Assembly (NCBI GenBank): GCA_041691295.1
Contig: JBEPVA010000027.1
Span: 1-25,189, forward strand
Length of the DNA: 25,189 bases
Origin: DATEHG01 sp041691295
GTDB taxonomy: Bacteria > Gemmatimonadota > Gemmatimonadetes > Gemmatimonadales > GWC2-71-9
Direction: 5' to 3'
The first letter of the stretch is position 1. Every line of letters begins with the position of its first letter. Below the pieces are notes generated by a model. That model did no database searches. It was not told the DNA's origin and saw only the letters and a program-made list of their open reading frames with translations. The position numbers and the translations under genes were made by a program. Shown piece after piece: positions 15,504 through 23,319 of the stretch.

Positions 15504-17132
15504 CTACCACATATTCGACAACGCCTTTCGCGCCGCCGACTGGACCTCCGCGTCATCGTCATCCAGCAGTGACTTGAGATGGTTGGCGGCCGACGGCCCG
15601 GCCAGGCGCAGAGCCTCGACCGCCGCCATCCGGTAGGCGGTCGGTTTGCGCTTGAGGACCCGGCCGCCAGGTTCGGCGGCCTTGGCCACCACCGTCAGCG
15701 CCTCTGGCGAGGCCACCCGCCCCAGCGCCAGCAGAATCTCCCGCTTCACATCGTCGACCGGCTCATCCTCCAGCCGCTTGATCAGGCTGCCGACCAGGCC
15801 GCGCGCCCGTTTGCTGTCGATTCCCGCCACAGCCTGGAGCCTGACCTGGGCCGACGGATCGTTCAGCGCCTTACGGAGCGGTTCGACAGTGCCGGGAGTG
15901 CCGATCCTGGCCAGGGCGCCGACCACTGCCCGGCGCACCCGCTCGTCCTCATGGTTCATCTGACGGGTCAGCGGCAGGACGGCGTCCTCCAGCTTCATCT
16001 CGCCACAGAGCTCAGCCACGTTACGGAGCACGAACCACTCGTCGTGAGTCAGCATGTGGACCAGCAGCTTGGTGCCCTCGGTCATGTGAGTCAGGGCATT
16101 GAAATAGCTGCGCCGTTCGCCGGGGGAGCGGGCCGAGATCAGCAGCTCGAGCAGCACCTCCGTCGACTCGGCGCCCATCCTTCGGAGTACCAGAATGGCA
16201 TCATTCCGGGTGGCCAGCGGATGGGACAGCCTGGCAATCTGCTCCAGCACCGGGCGGGGCATCAGGCGGCGCAGCGCCATGCCAAAGCTGCGGCGGGTGG
16301 CGTCCTCGGCGTGTTCCTCTTCATGGCGAATCAAGTTGACACCGGCCCGCAGCACCTCCTGCCAGGCCCCGGCACCGGCGGCCTGTTCGCCGGCGGTGAG
16401 AATGCGGGCCATCAGCTCGGACTGACTGCTGCTGGTCTGCTCAGTATCGAGCTGGTCTGTCAGGTCGTCGAGGTTACCACCGGTGGGCATTTCGAGGGTC
16501 ATGAAGTGCATCATGCCGAACTTTTCTTCACTGACCACATCGCTGCCGAGACCGGTCAGCTGGGTGTCTTCGTCCTCGACCGGCTTGTGACCCCGGGGAA
16601 TGGCGGGAGGTGCGGTCCGGGGAATCGCGGGCTTGAGATCGATCTCGTTGAGGACCAGCCCTTCGACCTTTCCGGTCACCGGCAGGCCGCTGACCTTGAG
16701 CATCGTGGCGCCGAGCCCCTGGAGCCGGCTCTGGAAGACCGCGACGTCGGGCGTGGCCGGCGGCGGCGAGGCCAGTGCGCGGACCAGTGAAGCGAGGATA
16801 CCGGGTGTAAGGTCGGCCGGCATCACCAGGTCACCGATGCCGTGGGCCCACATCACCTGGAACAGCGCTTCCACCCCCGTGCTGTTGAGATCCAGTCGAA
16901 CGCCGTCGAGCAGAAACGCGCCGCTCCGGACCCCGAATTCGTGGGGTCCGGTCCCGAAGCTGTCGATCAACGTTTCGAATGCAACCTGCAGATCGCGCTT
17001 GGCTTCCGGTGCTTCCTTCAGCAGGAATACAATCCGGGCCAGTGCGACTGCACTTGACTCAGGAGTGGCCATTGGGGGGATAGGGGTTCCCGGGGAAGTG
17101 CCATCGTGAAGATACTGCGTACCGTCAATCAC
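15504..17132 (-). CDS. HEAT-repeat domain protein
   Basis: The protein has up to 542 residues from GTG 17132. The first ATG in frame (17072) would remove 20 residues and may be the true start; neither has a good ribosome binding site. The N-terminal region (about 25-155) is a helical domain. A low-complexity linker (about 165-240) follows, then HEAT-type helical repeats from about residue 250 to the end, for example DERVRRAVVGALARIG and SAQVRLQAVAGID, each with the Asp/Val/Arg spacing typical of HEAT repeats. Such solenoids are protein-protein scaffolds; no enzyme domain is present. The gene is divergent from the M28 peptidase gene with 67 bases between them, where both promoters must lie. 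Confidence 0.85.
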   Translation of the reverse strand: MIDGTQYLHDGTSPGTPIPPMATPESSAVALARIVFLLKEAPEAKRDLQVAFETLIDSFGTGPHEFGVRSGAFLLDGVRLDLNSTGVEALFQVMWAHGIGDLVMPADLTPGILASLVRALASPPPATPDVAVFQSRLQGLGATMLKVSGLPVTGKVEGLVLNEIDLKPAIPRTAPPAIPRGHKPVEDEDTQLTGLGSDVVSEEKFGMMHFMTLEMPTGGNLDDLTDQLDTEQTSSSQSELMARILTAGEQAAGAGAWQEVLRAGVNLIRHEEEHAEDATRRSFGMALRRLMPRPVLEQIARLSHPLATRNDAILVLRRMGAESTEVLLELLISARSPGERRSYFNALTHMTEGTKLLVHMLTHDEWFVLRNVAELCGEMKLEDAVLPLTRQMNHEDERVRRAVVGALARIGTPGTVEPLRKALNDPSAQVRLQAVAGIDSKRARGLVGSLIKRLEDEPVDDVKREILLALGRVASPEALTVVAKAAEPGGRVLKRKPTAYRMAAVEALRLAGPSAANHLKSLLDDDDAEVQSAARKALSNMW

Positions 17133-17199
17133 AGCAACGGCTTACCAGCTCGGCGTAGCTCTCTTCACTCGGGCGGCTGAGCGGCGTAGGTTTCGGCCC

Positions 17200-18525
17200 A
17201 TGTCACGGCTTTCAAACCTTGCGGCGCTGGCCGCCGCCCTGCCCCTCTTACTCGTTTCGGCACCAGCCCTTCAAGCTCAGGCCGTCCTGTCCGATTCCGC
17301 CGCCCGTGCCACCCGCGATTCAGTCGCCCGGATCGTCCTGGAAGACGTCAAGTTCCTCGCGGCCGATAACCTGGGTGGCCGCCTGGTCGGCACCCCGGGC
17401 GCCGATACGGCCGCTGCCTACATCGCCCGCCGGTTTGCCCGGGCCGGGCTGCAGGCGGCGCCTCGCGGCTGGTTCCAGGACTTTACCGTCTCGCCGGATG
17501 CGCCGGCCGCCGGCTCTGCCGGGATCGGTGGCGCCACCGGCCGCAATGTCATCGGAGTACTTCCCGGACGGGATCCTGACCGCCGTAACGAGATCGTCGT
17601 GGTGGGTGCCCACTACGACCACCTCGGGCTGGGCAAGTTCGGCTCGCTCGACCCCGACAGCACCGGCTCGGTCCACAACGGCGCCGATGACAATGCGTCG
17701 GGTGTCGCGGCGCTCGAGCGGATCGCGGTGGTGCTGGCGGCGGCTCCGCCGGCCCGGACCGTAGTGTTCATCGCCTTCAGCGGCGAAGAGGAAGGGGTAC
17801 TTGGCTCGACCTATTACGTCCGCAACCCGCTGTTCCCGATGAACGCCGTAACCGCCATGATCAATCTCGACATGGTCGGCCGGCTCCGGAATGACCGGCT
17901 GATCGTCTATGGCGTCGAGACCGCCCGGGAATTTCCGGCGCTGCTCGATTCACTCAACAGCACCGCGAAGTTCGATCTCAAGGCTTCGGGCGACGGCTAT
18001 GGCCCCAGTGACCACCAGTCGTTCTACATCGCCGGCAAGCCGGTGCTGCACCTGTTCACCGACCTGCACGAGGACTATCACCGCGCCACCGACGACTGGC
18101 AGAAGATCAACGCCGATGGCCTGGCCCGGGTGGCGGAATTCACCGCCAACATTGTCCGGGCCCTGGCCGATCGCAAGTCGCCGCTGACCTTCGTCAACGC
18201 GCCGCCACCACAGGCCGCAACCGCCACCGCGCCCCCGGCGGTCACCTCCGGCTATGGCGCCTACCTCGGCACCATCCCCGACATGGCCGGCGGGGATCCG
18301 CACGGGGTCCGGATCAGCGGGGTACGGAGCGGCAGCCCGGCCGAACTGGCCGGGCTCAAGGGCGAGGATGTGATCACCAGAATCGGCGACCTCGAGGTTC
18401 CCGATCTGCAGGCCATGACGACCGCGCTCCGCAGCCACCGCCCCGGCGATGTGGTCGAGGTCCGGGTGCTCCGCAGTACCCAATCGCTGCTGCTCTCCGT
18501 CACCCTGGGCACCCGCAACAACTGA
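17200..18525 (+). CDS. Exported M28 metallopeptidase with C-terminal PDZ domain
   Basis: The 441 residues begin with a signal peptide (hydrophobic core 7-20, likely cut after ALQAQA at 28). The M28 catalytic domain (about 45-325) shows the two-zinc ligand set: His138 in VGAHYDHLG, Asp163 in GADDNASG, Glu196/Glu197 in SGEEEG, Asp224 in NLDMVGR, and a C-terminal His in LHEDYHRATDDW. A Pro/Ala-rich linker leads to a PDZ domain (about 355-438, with SGVRSGSPAELAGLKGEDVI). The protein is a periplasmic or secreted aminopeptidase whose PDZ domain may select substrate or partner. Its TGA overlaps the ATG of the GAF gene by one base. Confidence 0.92.
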   Translation: MSRLSNLAALAAALPLLLVSAPALQAQAVLSDSAARATRDSVARIVLEDVKFLAADNLGGRLVGTPGADTAAAYIARRFARAGLQAAPRGWFQDFTVSPDAPAAGSAGIGGATGRNVIGVLPGRDPDRRNEIVVVGAHYDHLGLGKFGSLDPDSTGSVHNGADDNASGVAALERIAVVLAAAPPARTVVFIAFSGEEEGVLGSTYYVRNPLFPMNAVTAMINLDMVGRLRNDRLIVYGVETAREFPALLDSLNSTAKFDLKASGDGYGPSDHQSFYIAGKPVLHLFTDLHEDYHRATDDWQKINADGLARVAEFTANIVRALADRKSPLTFVNAPPPQAATATAPPAVTSGYGAYLGTIPDMAGGDPHGVRISGVRSGSPAELAGLKGEDVITRIGDLEVPDLQAMTTALRSHRPGDVVEVRVLRSTQSLLLSVTLGTRNN

Positions 18526-18983
18526 TGGGCACCGTACTCGAGACCGATCGGATCATCGCCGGTCTGCGCGGCGCCTTTGCCCGGGATGCCGGGCGCCAGG
18601 CCCTGCTGCAGTACGCCGCCGACAAGATCCAGGCCGCCGGATCACCGTACACCTCGATCTACCTGTACATGCTCCATGGCGACCAGCTCAGGCTCGAGGC
18701 CTTTGCCGGCCGGGAAACCGAGCACACCCAGATCGCGGTCGGTCACGGTGTCTGCGGAACCGCCGTTGCCACGGGGCTCGACCAGAATGTGCCGAATGTG
18801 CGGGCGGTATCGAATTACATCGCCTGCAACACCTTTACCCGGTCGGAGCTGGTGGTGCTGATCCGCCGGGGCGCGGTAATCCTGGGGCAGATCGACGTGG
18901 ACAGCGATGTGACGGATCCATTTACTACCGACGAAGAATCTGCGATCAAGCGGGTCGCGGATGCGCTGGCAGTGCTGCTCTAG
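18525..18983 (+). CDS. GAF domain protein related to free-methionine-(R)-sulfoxide reductase
   Basis: The 152-residue single GAF domain carries GHGVCGTAVATG at 73-84, NYIACNTFTRSELVVLI at 98-113 and GQIDVDSDVTDPF at 121-133. These segments match the fRMsr/YebR-type GAF family, which reduces free methionine-(R)-sulfoxide. Cys77 and Cys101 are 24 residues apart, the same spacing as two of the three active cysteines I recall in E. coli (94 and 118). The third cysteine position (expected near residue 67) is His here. It may be a two-cysteine fRMsr or a ligand sensor. It is translationally coupled to the exported M28 peptidase. A heptamer repeat begins right after the stop. Confidence 0.8.
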   Translation: MGTVLETDRIIAGLRGAFARDAGRQALLQYAADKIQAAGSPYTSIYLYMLHGDQLRLEAFAGRETEHTQIAVGHGVCGTAVATGLDQNVPNVRAVSNYIACNTFTRSELVVLIRRGAVILGQIDVDSDVTDPFTTDEESAIKRVADALAVLL

Positions 18984-18985
18984 CC

Positions 18986-19013
18986 GTTAGCCATTGGCTA
19001 TTGGCCGTTAACA
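18986..19013. repeat. Degenerate heptamer tandem repeat (four units, RTTRGCC type)
   Basis: The units are GTTAGCC, ATTGGCT, ATTGGCC and the more divergent GTTAACA. They start two bases after the GAF gene stop. The same unit family occurs at 24092-24112. Confidence 0.65.
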
Positions 19014-19095
19014 AACAATCCGGAATTCTTGGCGTCGGGTGACGCGCGGAACCCGGAACCGGTTGGACCGGGAACCGTGTACCAATTCTCTTACC

Positions 19096-19184
19096 ACCTC
19101 ATCCCGAGCTGGAATCCGAGCGCAGCGAGGATCAGCGAGGGATCGGCTCGCACCTGACGCGATCCTTCGCGGCGCTCAGGATGA
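19096..19184. repeat. REP-like palindromic element, copy D (two-part)
   Basis: It starts ACCTCATCCCGAG, includes AGCGAGGGATC, and ends with an inverted half GATCCTTCGCGGCGCTCAGG and ATGA. This is the longest copy in the window, with outer ends that are inverted relative to each other. It overlaps the ATG at 19181, arguing against that codon as the start of the next gene. Confidence 0.65.
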
Positions 19185-19210
19185 AGTCCTTCCCCAACTC
19201 AGTACACCCA

Positions 19211-20107
19211 ATGCCCCGCGCCTGGTCCTCCGCCCGCTACACTGTACCGCTTCCGGACGGCCACCGGTTTCCGATCGCCAAATACGCGATGATCCGGGAT
19301 GCCGTCGCGGCCAGTGGCCTGCTCGACGGGGGAATCGAGGAGCCGGACCGGGTGGAGCGCTGGGCGTTGTCGCTGGTCCACACGGACGGCTGGGTCGGGG
19401 CAATGTCCGATGGCACCGCCACCGAACCCCAGATTCGGCGGCTGGGATTTCCCTGGAGTGCCGAGCTGCGCGAACGTTCCTTCCGTACGGTTCAGGCCAC
19501 GCTCGAGGCCGCCCGCGACGCGCTCGATGGCGGCATCGGGATGACGCTCGCTGGCGGCACCCACCATGCCTTTCCGGACCGCGGTGAGGGGTACTGCGTC
19601 TTCAACGATGTGGCGGTGGCCATCAAGGTCCTCCAGCGCGAGGGCCGGATCCGCCGAGCGGCGATCATCGACCTGGATGTCCACCAGGGAAACGGTACGG
19701 CCAGCATCTTCGGCAATGATCCCGATGTCTTCACCTTTTCGATGCACGGCCGCAAGAATTATCCGTTTCACAAGGAGCTGAGCCGGCTGGATGTCGAACT
19801 GGAGGATGGCTGCGGAGACTCGGAGTATCTCGAGTTGCTGGACCGGCACCTCGACCAGGTCTTCGACGACTCGGCAGCCGACCTGGTCTTCTACCTCGGC
19901 GGCGCTGACCCCTACGCTGGTGACCGGCTGGGCCGGCTCAAGCTGTCCATCGACGGACTGGCCCTGCGTGACCGCGCGGTATTCGAGGGCTGCCATAGAC
20001 GAGGACTGCCGGTGGTGCTGACCATGGCCGGCGGATACGCCGAGGATATCGTGGACCTTGCCACGATCCACAGCAACAGTGTGCGGGAGCTGCTTCGTGC
20101 CGGCTGA
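19211..20107 (+). CDS. Histone deacetylase family protein (class IV/HDAC11-like)
   Basis: From ATG 19211 the protein has 298 residues. An upstream in-frame ATG (19181) lies in an intergenic repeat and is less likely. Key motifs are GGTHHAFPDRGEGYCVFND at 115-133 with the His118-His119 pair, DLDVHQGNGTA at 154-164 with zinc ligands Asp156 and His158, GGADP at 230-234 with Asp233, and a MAGGYAED loop near the end. These are the arginase-fold zinc amidohydrolase features of bacterial HDAC-like deacetylases, which act on acetyl-lysine, acetylpolyamines or acyl amides. The substrate is not readable from sequence. It is the first gene of a five-gene coupled cluster; the next gene overlaps by 11 bases. 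Confidence 0.9.
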   Translation: MPRAWSSARYTVPLPDGHRFPIAKYAMIRDAVAASGLLDGGIEEPDRVERWALSLVHTDGWVGAMSDGTATEPQIRRLGFPWSAELRERSFRTVQATLEAARDALDGGIGMTLAGGTHHAFPDRGEGYCVFNDVAVAIKVLQREGRIRRAAIIDLDVHQGNGTASIFGNDPDVFTFSMHGRKNYPFHKELSRLDVELEDGCGDSEYLELLDRHLDQVFDDSAADLVFYLGGADPYAGDRLGRLKLSIDGLALRDRAVFEGCHRRGLPVVLTMAGGYAEDIVDLATIHSNSVRELLRAG

Positions 20108-20930
20108 GACGCTCACTCGGCATGTCCGCGGCGTCGATCTGTTCGAGCGCCGTATAGGTGCGGGACCGCCAGTGATTGTCCTGCACGGCGGGCCGGGGGC
20201 CCATCACGACTACCTCCTGCCCGGCTTCGACCTGCTGGGCAATGGCCGGACCCTGATCTATTACGACCAGCGCGGTGGCGGCCGGTCCCCCGTCGGCCGC
20301 GAAGCACCGGTCGGCTGGCAGGAACAGGTGGCGGACCTCGAAGCGCTGCGCCAACTCTGGGGCATCGATCGACTCACCCTGCTGGGCTACTCCTGGGGAG
20401 CCATGCTGGCCATGCTGTACGCCATTCAGCATCCGGATCGCGTCGAGCGACTGGCCCTGGTTTCTCCGGCGCCGGCATCGAAAGGGGAACGGGCTGACTT
20501 TGAGGCTCGATTCCTGGCCAGGAACATGACCCCGGCCCTTCAGGCCAGGCGCGCCGAGCTCCGTGCCAGCGGCTTGCGTGAGCGGGATCCGGCCGCTCAT
20601 GCGGCGCAGCTCTTTGCGCTGGCGGTGTCAGGCTACTTCCATGATCCTGATCGCAGTCCGGAGCTGACCTCGTTCCGGGTCACGGAACGGACCCAGAAGG
20701 AGGTCTGGACCAGCCTGGGTGATTTCGACATCCGCCCCGAGCTGCGCCGGCTCTCGCTCCCGGCACTGGTGGCGCACGGCGACGACGACCCGATCCCGGT
20801 GGAGACGGCGCGGGAAACCGCCGACTGCCTCCACGCTGAATTTCATCTGATCCGTGGTTGCGGGCACGTCCCGCAGGTCGAAGCGCCGGATCAACTGGTG
20901 GCCGCCGTCGACCCGTTCCTGCCTCGATGA
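20097..20930 (+). CDS. Alpha/beta hydrolase, proline-iminopeptidase-like (S33)
   Basis: The likely start is GTG 20097 (277 residues), overlapping the HDAC gene by 11 bases. Motifs are the oxyanion loop HGGPG at 30-34, YYDQRGGGRS at 55-64, the nucleophile elbow GYSWGA at 97-102 with Ser99, the acid in HGDDDPIP (Asp231) and His257 in GCGHVPQVE. The HGGPG plus DQRG(x)GRS pair is characteristic of proline iminopeptidases and close S33 hydrolases, but esterase-like members exist. A helical cap (about 125-205) lies between the nucleophile and acid. There is no signal peptide. It is followed by a gene overlapping by four bases (ATGA). Confidence 0.88.
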   Translation: MPAETLTRHVRGVDLFERRIGAGPPVIVLHGGPGAHHDYLLPGFDLLGNGRTLIYYDQRGGGRSPVGREAPVGWQEQVADLEALRQLWGIDRLTLLGYSWGAMLAMLYAIQHPDRVERLALVSPAPASKGERADFEARFLARNMTPALQARRAELRASGLRERDPAAHAAQLFALAVSGYFHDPDRSPELTSFRVTERTQKEVWTSLGDFDIRPELRRLSLPALVAHGDDDPIPVETARETADCLHAEFHLIRGCGHVPQVEAPDQLVAAVDPFLPR

Positions 20931-21595
20931 GCCGAGTGACCCCGTTCGACCTGGTCTTTGCCAGTGTGGCCGACGAGCGGTTCCCGGCCATTCAGGACTC
21001 GCTGGCCAAGTCCGGTGCCAATCCGCTCGACCGCGATCGATTCGTGCTGGATCAGCTGGTCACCGGATTCCTGCGCGAGCAGGTCCCGGACGAGGGGGCC
21101 GAAGAGGCGGTGGCCGAACATCTGGCCCTGCTGCACCATGCCTACCTGTTCTGGGCGGCGGGCCAACCCACGACAGTGCTCACCAGACCCGTGGCCGGCG
21201 CGCTGCTGAGTGGTCCGGCTGCACCAAGTGGCGAGGTCAGTTCGGCCCGCTACATTCAGTTTCCCGAGCGGCTGGTCTGGGGCGAAACCGACCCCGGAGC
21301 CCCGCATGAACCGCTGGACGGAGTCTTCACCCATACGCTTGCCGGCGGCGGACTCGCAGTGCTGGCCATCTTCGGATTTCATCCGACCCGGATGGGCTTC
21401 AGCGTTGTCGCCGCCGAAGGACCACGCCCCGCGGGGCTGGCTCGGCAGGATGGCTCTGGACTCTTTGCCCCTGTGCTGCCGGGCGGCGCCGCGGCGGGAT
21501 TGTTCTCGATCACCGGCCCTGAAGAGTTGATCGAGCTCGCGGCCCGGGCTCAGGCCGCGGACCCCACCACTGGAAAGGAGCAGGCGGCCAGATGA
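20927..21595 (+). CDS. Conserved-looking hypothetical protein between hydrolase and PolX-like gene
   Basis: The 222-residue protein starts from ATG 20927, inside an ATGA overlap with the hydrolase stop. The N-terminal half is helical and acidic, with EEAVAEHLALLHHAYLFWAAG at about 63-83. The C-terminal half is beta-rich (VFTHTLAGGGLAVLAIFGFH, then SITGPEELIELAARA). I recognise no family or catalytic motif, and there is no signal peptide. Its stop overlaps the start of the PolX-like gene by four bases, so it is locked into the cluster. A partner role in the same process as PolX or the hydrolase is possible but not shown. Confidence 0.75.
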   Translation: MSRVTPFDLVFASVADERFPAIQDSLAKSGANPLDRDRFVLDQLVTGFLREQVPDEGAEEAVAEHLALLHHAYLFWAAGQPTTVLTRPVAGALLSGPAAPSGEVSSARYIQFPERLVWGETDPGAPHEPLDGVFTHTLAGGGLAVLAIFGFHPTRMGFSVVAAEGPRPAGLARQDGSGLFAPVLPGGAAAGLFSITGPEELIELAARAQAADPTTGKEQAAR

Positions 21596-23319
21596 CGGAC
21601 AAGAAGTCGGTGGCCCGCTTGCTGGAACAGATTGGCTCCTTCCTCGAGCTCAAGGGTGAGAATCCGTTCCGGGTCCGGGCCTTCAACACCGCCGCCCGCG
21701 CCATCAGCGGCTTGGCCGGAGAGCTGACGGCTGCGCTGGCGGATGGCACCCTGGCGGCCACCAAGGGCGTCGGGCCCGCCACACTCCAGATCGTCCAGGA
21801 GCTGGTGACCACCGGTCATTCCAGTCTGCTGGAAGAATTGCGCGCGCAGGTGCCGCCCGGGCTCCTCGAAATGCTGCAGATCTCCGGGCTCGGCGTAGCC
21901 AAGATCCGCCAGATCCACGAAACCCTCGGGATCGATTCACTGCCGGACCTTGAGGCCGCCGCCCGCGATGGCAGGCTCTCCCGCCTGCCGAGGTTCGGCG
22001 CCAAGACAGCGGAGAACATCCTCAAGAGCATCGCGTTTCTCCGCCAGGCCAGTGCCTGGAAGCTGTCGCACCACGCGGCGGAAGAGGCGACCACACTGGT
22101 CGAGGCGCTGCGACGGCTGCCCGGCGTGGTACAGGCCACCGTCGCCGGGGAAGTGCGCCGCCAGACCGAGATCGTCCGGGAACTGGTGATTGTGCTGGTC
22201 GCCGATGTGGCGCCCGCCGACCTGTTCGAGAAGCTGGCCCGGTTGCCGGGGATCAACGAATTTGCCGGGCAGGATGAGCGGCGGGTCACGCTGCGCTTTG
22301 CCGGCGGCTCGACCGCGCAGATCATCGTGACCACTCCGCCCAATACCGGTGCGGTGCTGGTGCAGGCCACCGGCAGCGATGCACACCTGGCTGAGCTATC
22401 CGCCGTGGCCGCGGCGGCGGGATACGCCTTGAACGGAGCCGCACTCTGGAAAGGCAGCAGCTTCGTCCAGACCCCCAACGAAGCCTCTTTCTACAACGCA
22501 CTCGGCATGGCCGAGATTCCGCCGGAGATGCGCGAAGGCCAGGGCGAAGTAGCTGCGGCCCAGAAGCACGAACTGCCGGTCCTGATCGAGCGCAGCGACC
22601 TGCAGGGCTTTCTCCACTGCCATACCCACTACTCCGATGGCTCGATGACCGTTCGCGCGCTGGCGGAGGCCTGCCTGGCAGTAGGTTACAAGTGGGTGGG
22701 AATCACCGATCACAGCCAGGCCGCGGCTTACGCCGGCGGTCTTTCCCCCGACGACCTGGTCAGGCAGCGAGCCGAGATCGACGAGGTCAACGCCGAACTC
22801 AAGGGCATTCGGATATTGCAGGGGGTCGAGGCCGATATCCTGGTGGACGGCAAGCTCGACTATGACAGCGCCACGCTGGCCAGGCTCGATTTCGTGATCG
22901 GGTCGATTCACAGCCGGTTCAATCTGACCGAGAAAGAGATGACCGAGCGGCTGCTGACGGCCATGGACGACCCCAACCTGGCGATCATCGGACATCCAAC
23001 CGGCCGGCTGCTGCTGTCACGCGAGCCGTATCCGATCGACATGGAGGCCGTGCTCGACAAGGCCGCAAAGACAGGCGTGGCCATCGAGATCAACGCCGAC
23101 CCGCACCGGCTCGACCTGGACTGGCGGCTGGTCAAGCGGGCCCGTGACCTCGGTGTTCCGATCTCCATCGGGTCGGATGCTCACAACGCGGCCGGCATCG
23201 CCAATGTCGACATCGGAGTGGGGATCGCGCGGAAAGGGTGGTTGCGGAAGGATGATGTACTCAACAGCCGTACGGTGGCGGGATTCCTGAAGCACGTGGC
23301 GGCGAGACGAGGACGATGA
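21592..23319 (+). CDS. PolX-like protein: HhH, degenerate polymerase X domain, intact PHP exonuclease domain
   Basis: The length (575 residues) and order match bacterial PolX: an N-terminal 8-kDa-like domain (1-45), helix-hairpin-helix segments (about 50-105 and 130-145), a polymerase X palm (about 170-315) and a PHP domain (335-572). The PHP metal ligands are all present: His342, His344, Asp349, His374, Glu413, His440, His468, Asp529 and His531, predicting 3'-5' exonuclease or AP/phosphatase-type end processing. The palm lacks the catalytic aspartates: where family members have GDxD, residues 196-200 read REVLVI-like (R196 E197 L198 V199 I200), and the later strand has RVTLRF at 231-236 where DLR is usual. 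It is probably a polymerase-dead nuclease. It overlaps both neighbours by four bases. Confidence 0.88.
   Translation: MTDKKSVARLLEQIGSFLELKGENPFRVRAFNTAARAISGLAGELTAALADGTLAATKGVGPATLQIVQELVTTGHSSLLEELRAQVPPGLLEMLQISGLGVAKIRQIHETLGIDSLPDLEAAARDGRLSRLPRFGAKTAENILKSIAFLRQASAWKLSHHAAEEATTLVEALRRLPGVVQATVAGEVRRQTEIVRELVIVLVADVAPADLFEKLARLPGINEFAGQDERRVTLRFAGGSTAQIIVTTPPNTGAVLVQATGSDAHLAELSAVAAAAGYALNGAALWKGSSFVQTPNEASFYNALGMAEIPPEMREGQGEVAAAQKHELPVLIERSDLQGFLHCHTHYSDGSMTVRALAEACLAVGYKWVGITDHSQAAAYAGGLSPDDLVRQRAEIDEVNAELKGIRILQGVEADILVDGKLDYDSATLARLDFVIGSIHSRFNLTEKEMTERLLTAMDDPNLAIIGHPTGRLLLSREPYPIDMEAVLDKAAKTGVAIEINADPHRLDLDWRLVKRARDLGVPISIGSDAHNAAGIANVDIGVGIARKGWLRKDDVLNSRTVAGFLKHVAARRGR

Noticed and set aside
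15579..16790. Long plus-strand open frame (403 codons) opposite the HEAT-repeat gene
   Set aside because: The composition is His/Gln/Gly-rich without family features, while the minus strand encodes convincing HEAT repeats.
19199..20116. Minus-strand open frame (305 codons) opposite the HDAC-like gene
   Set aside because: The plus strand carries the complete HDAC motif set; the antisense product has no recognisable features.
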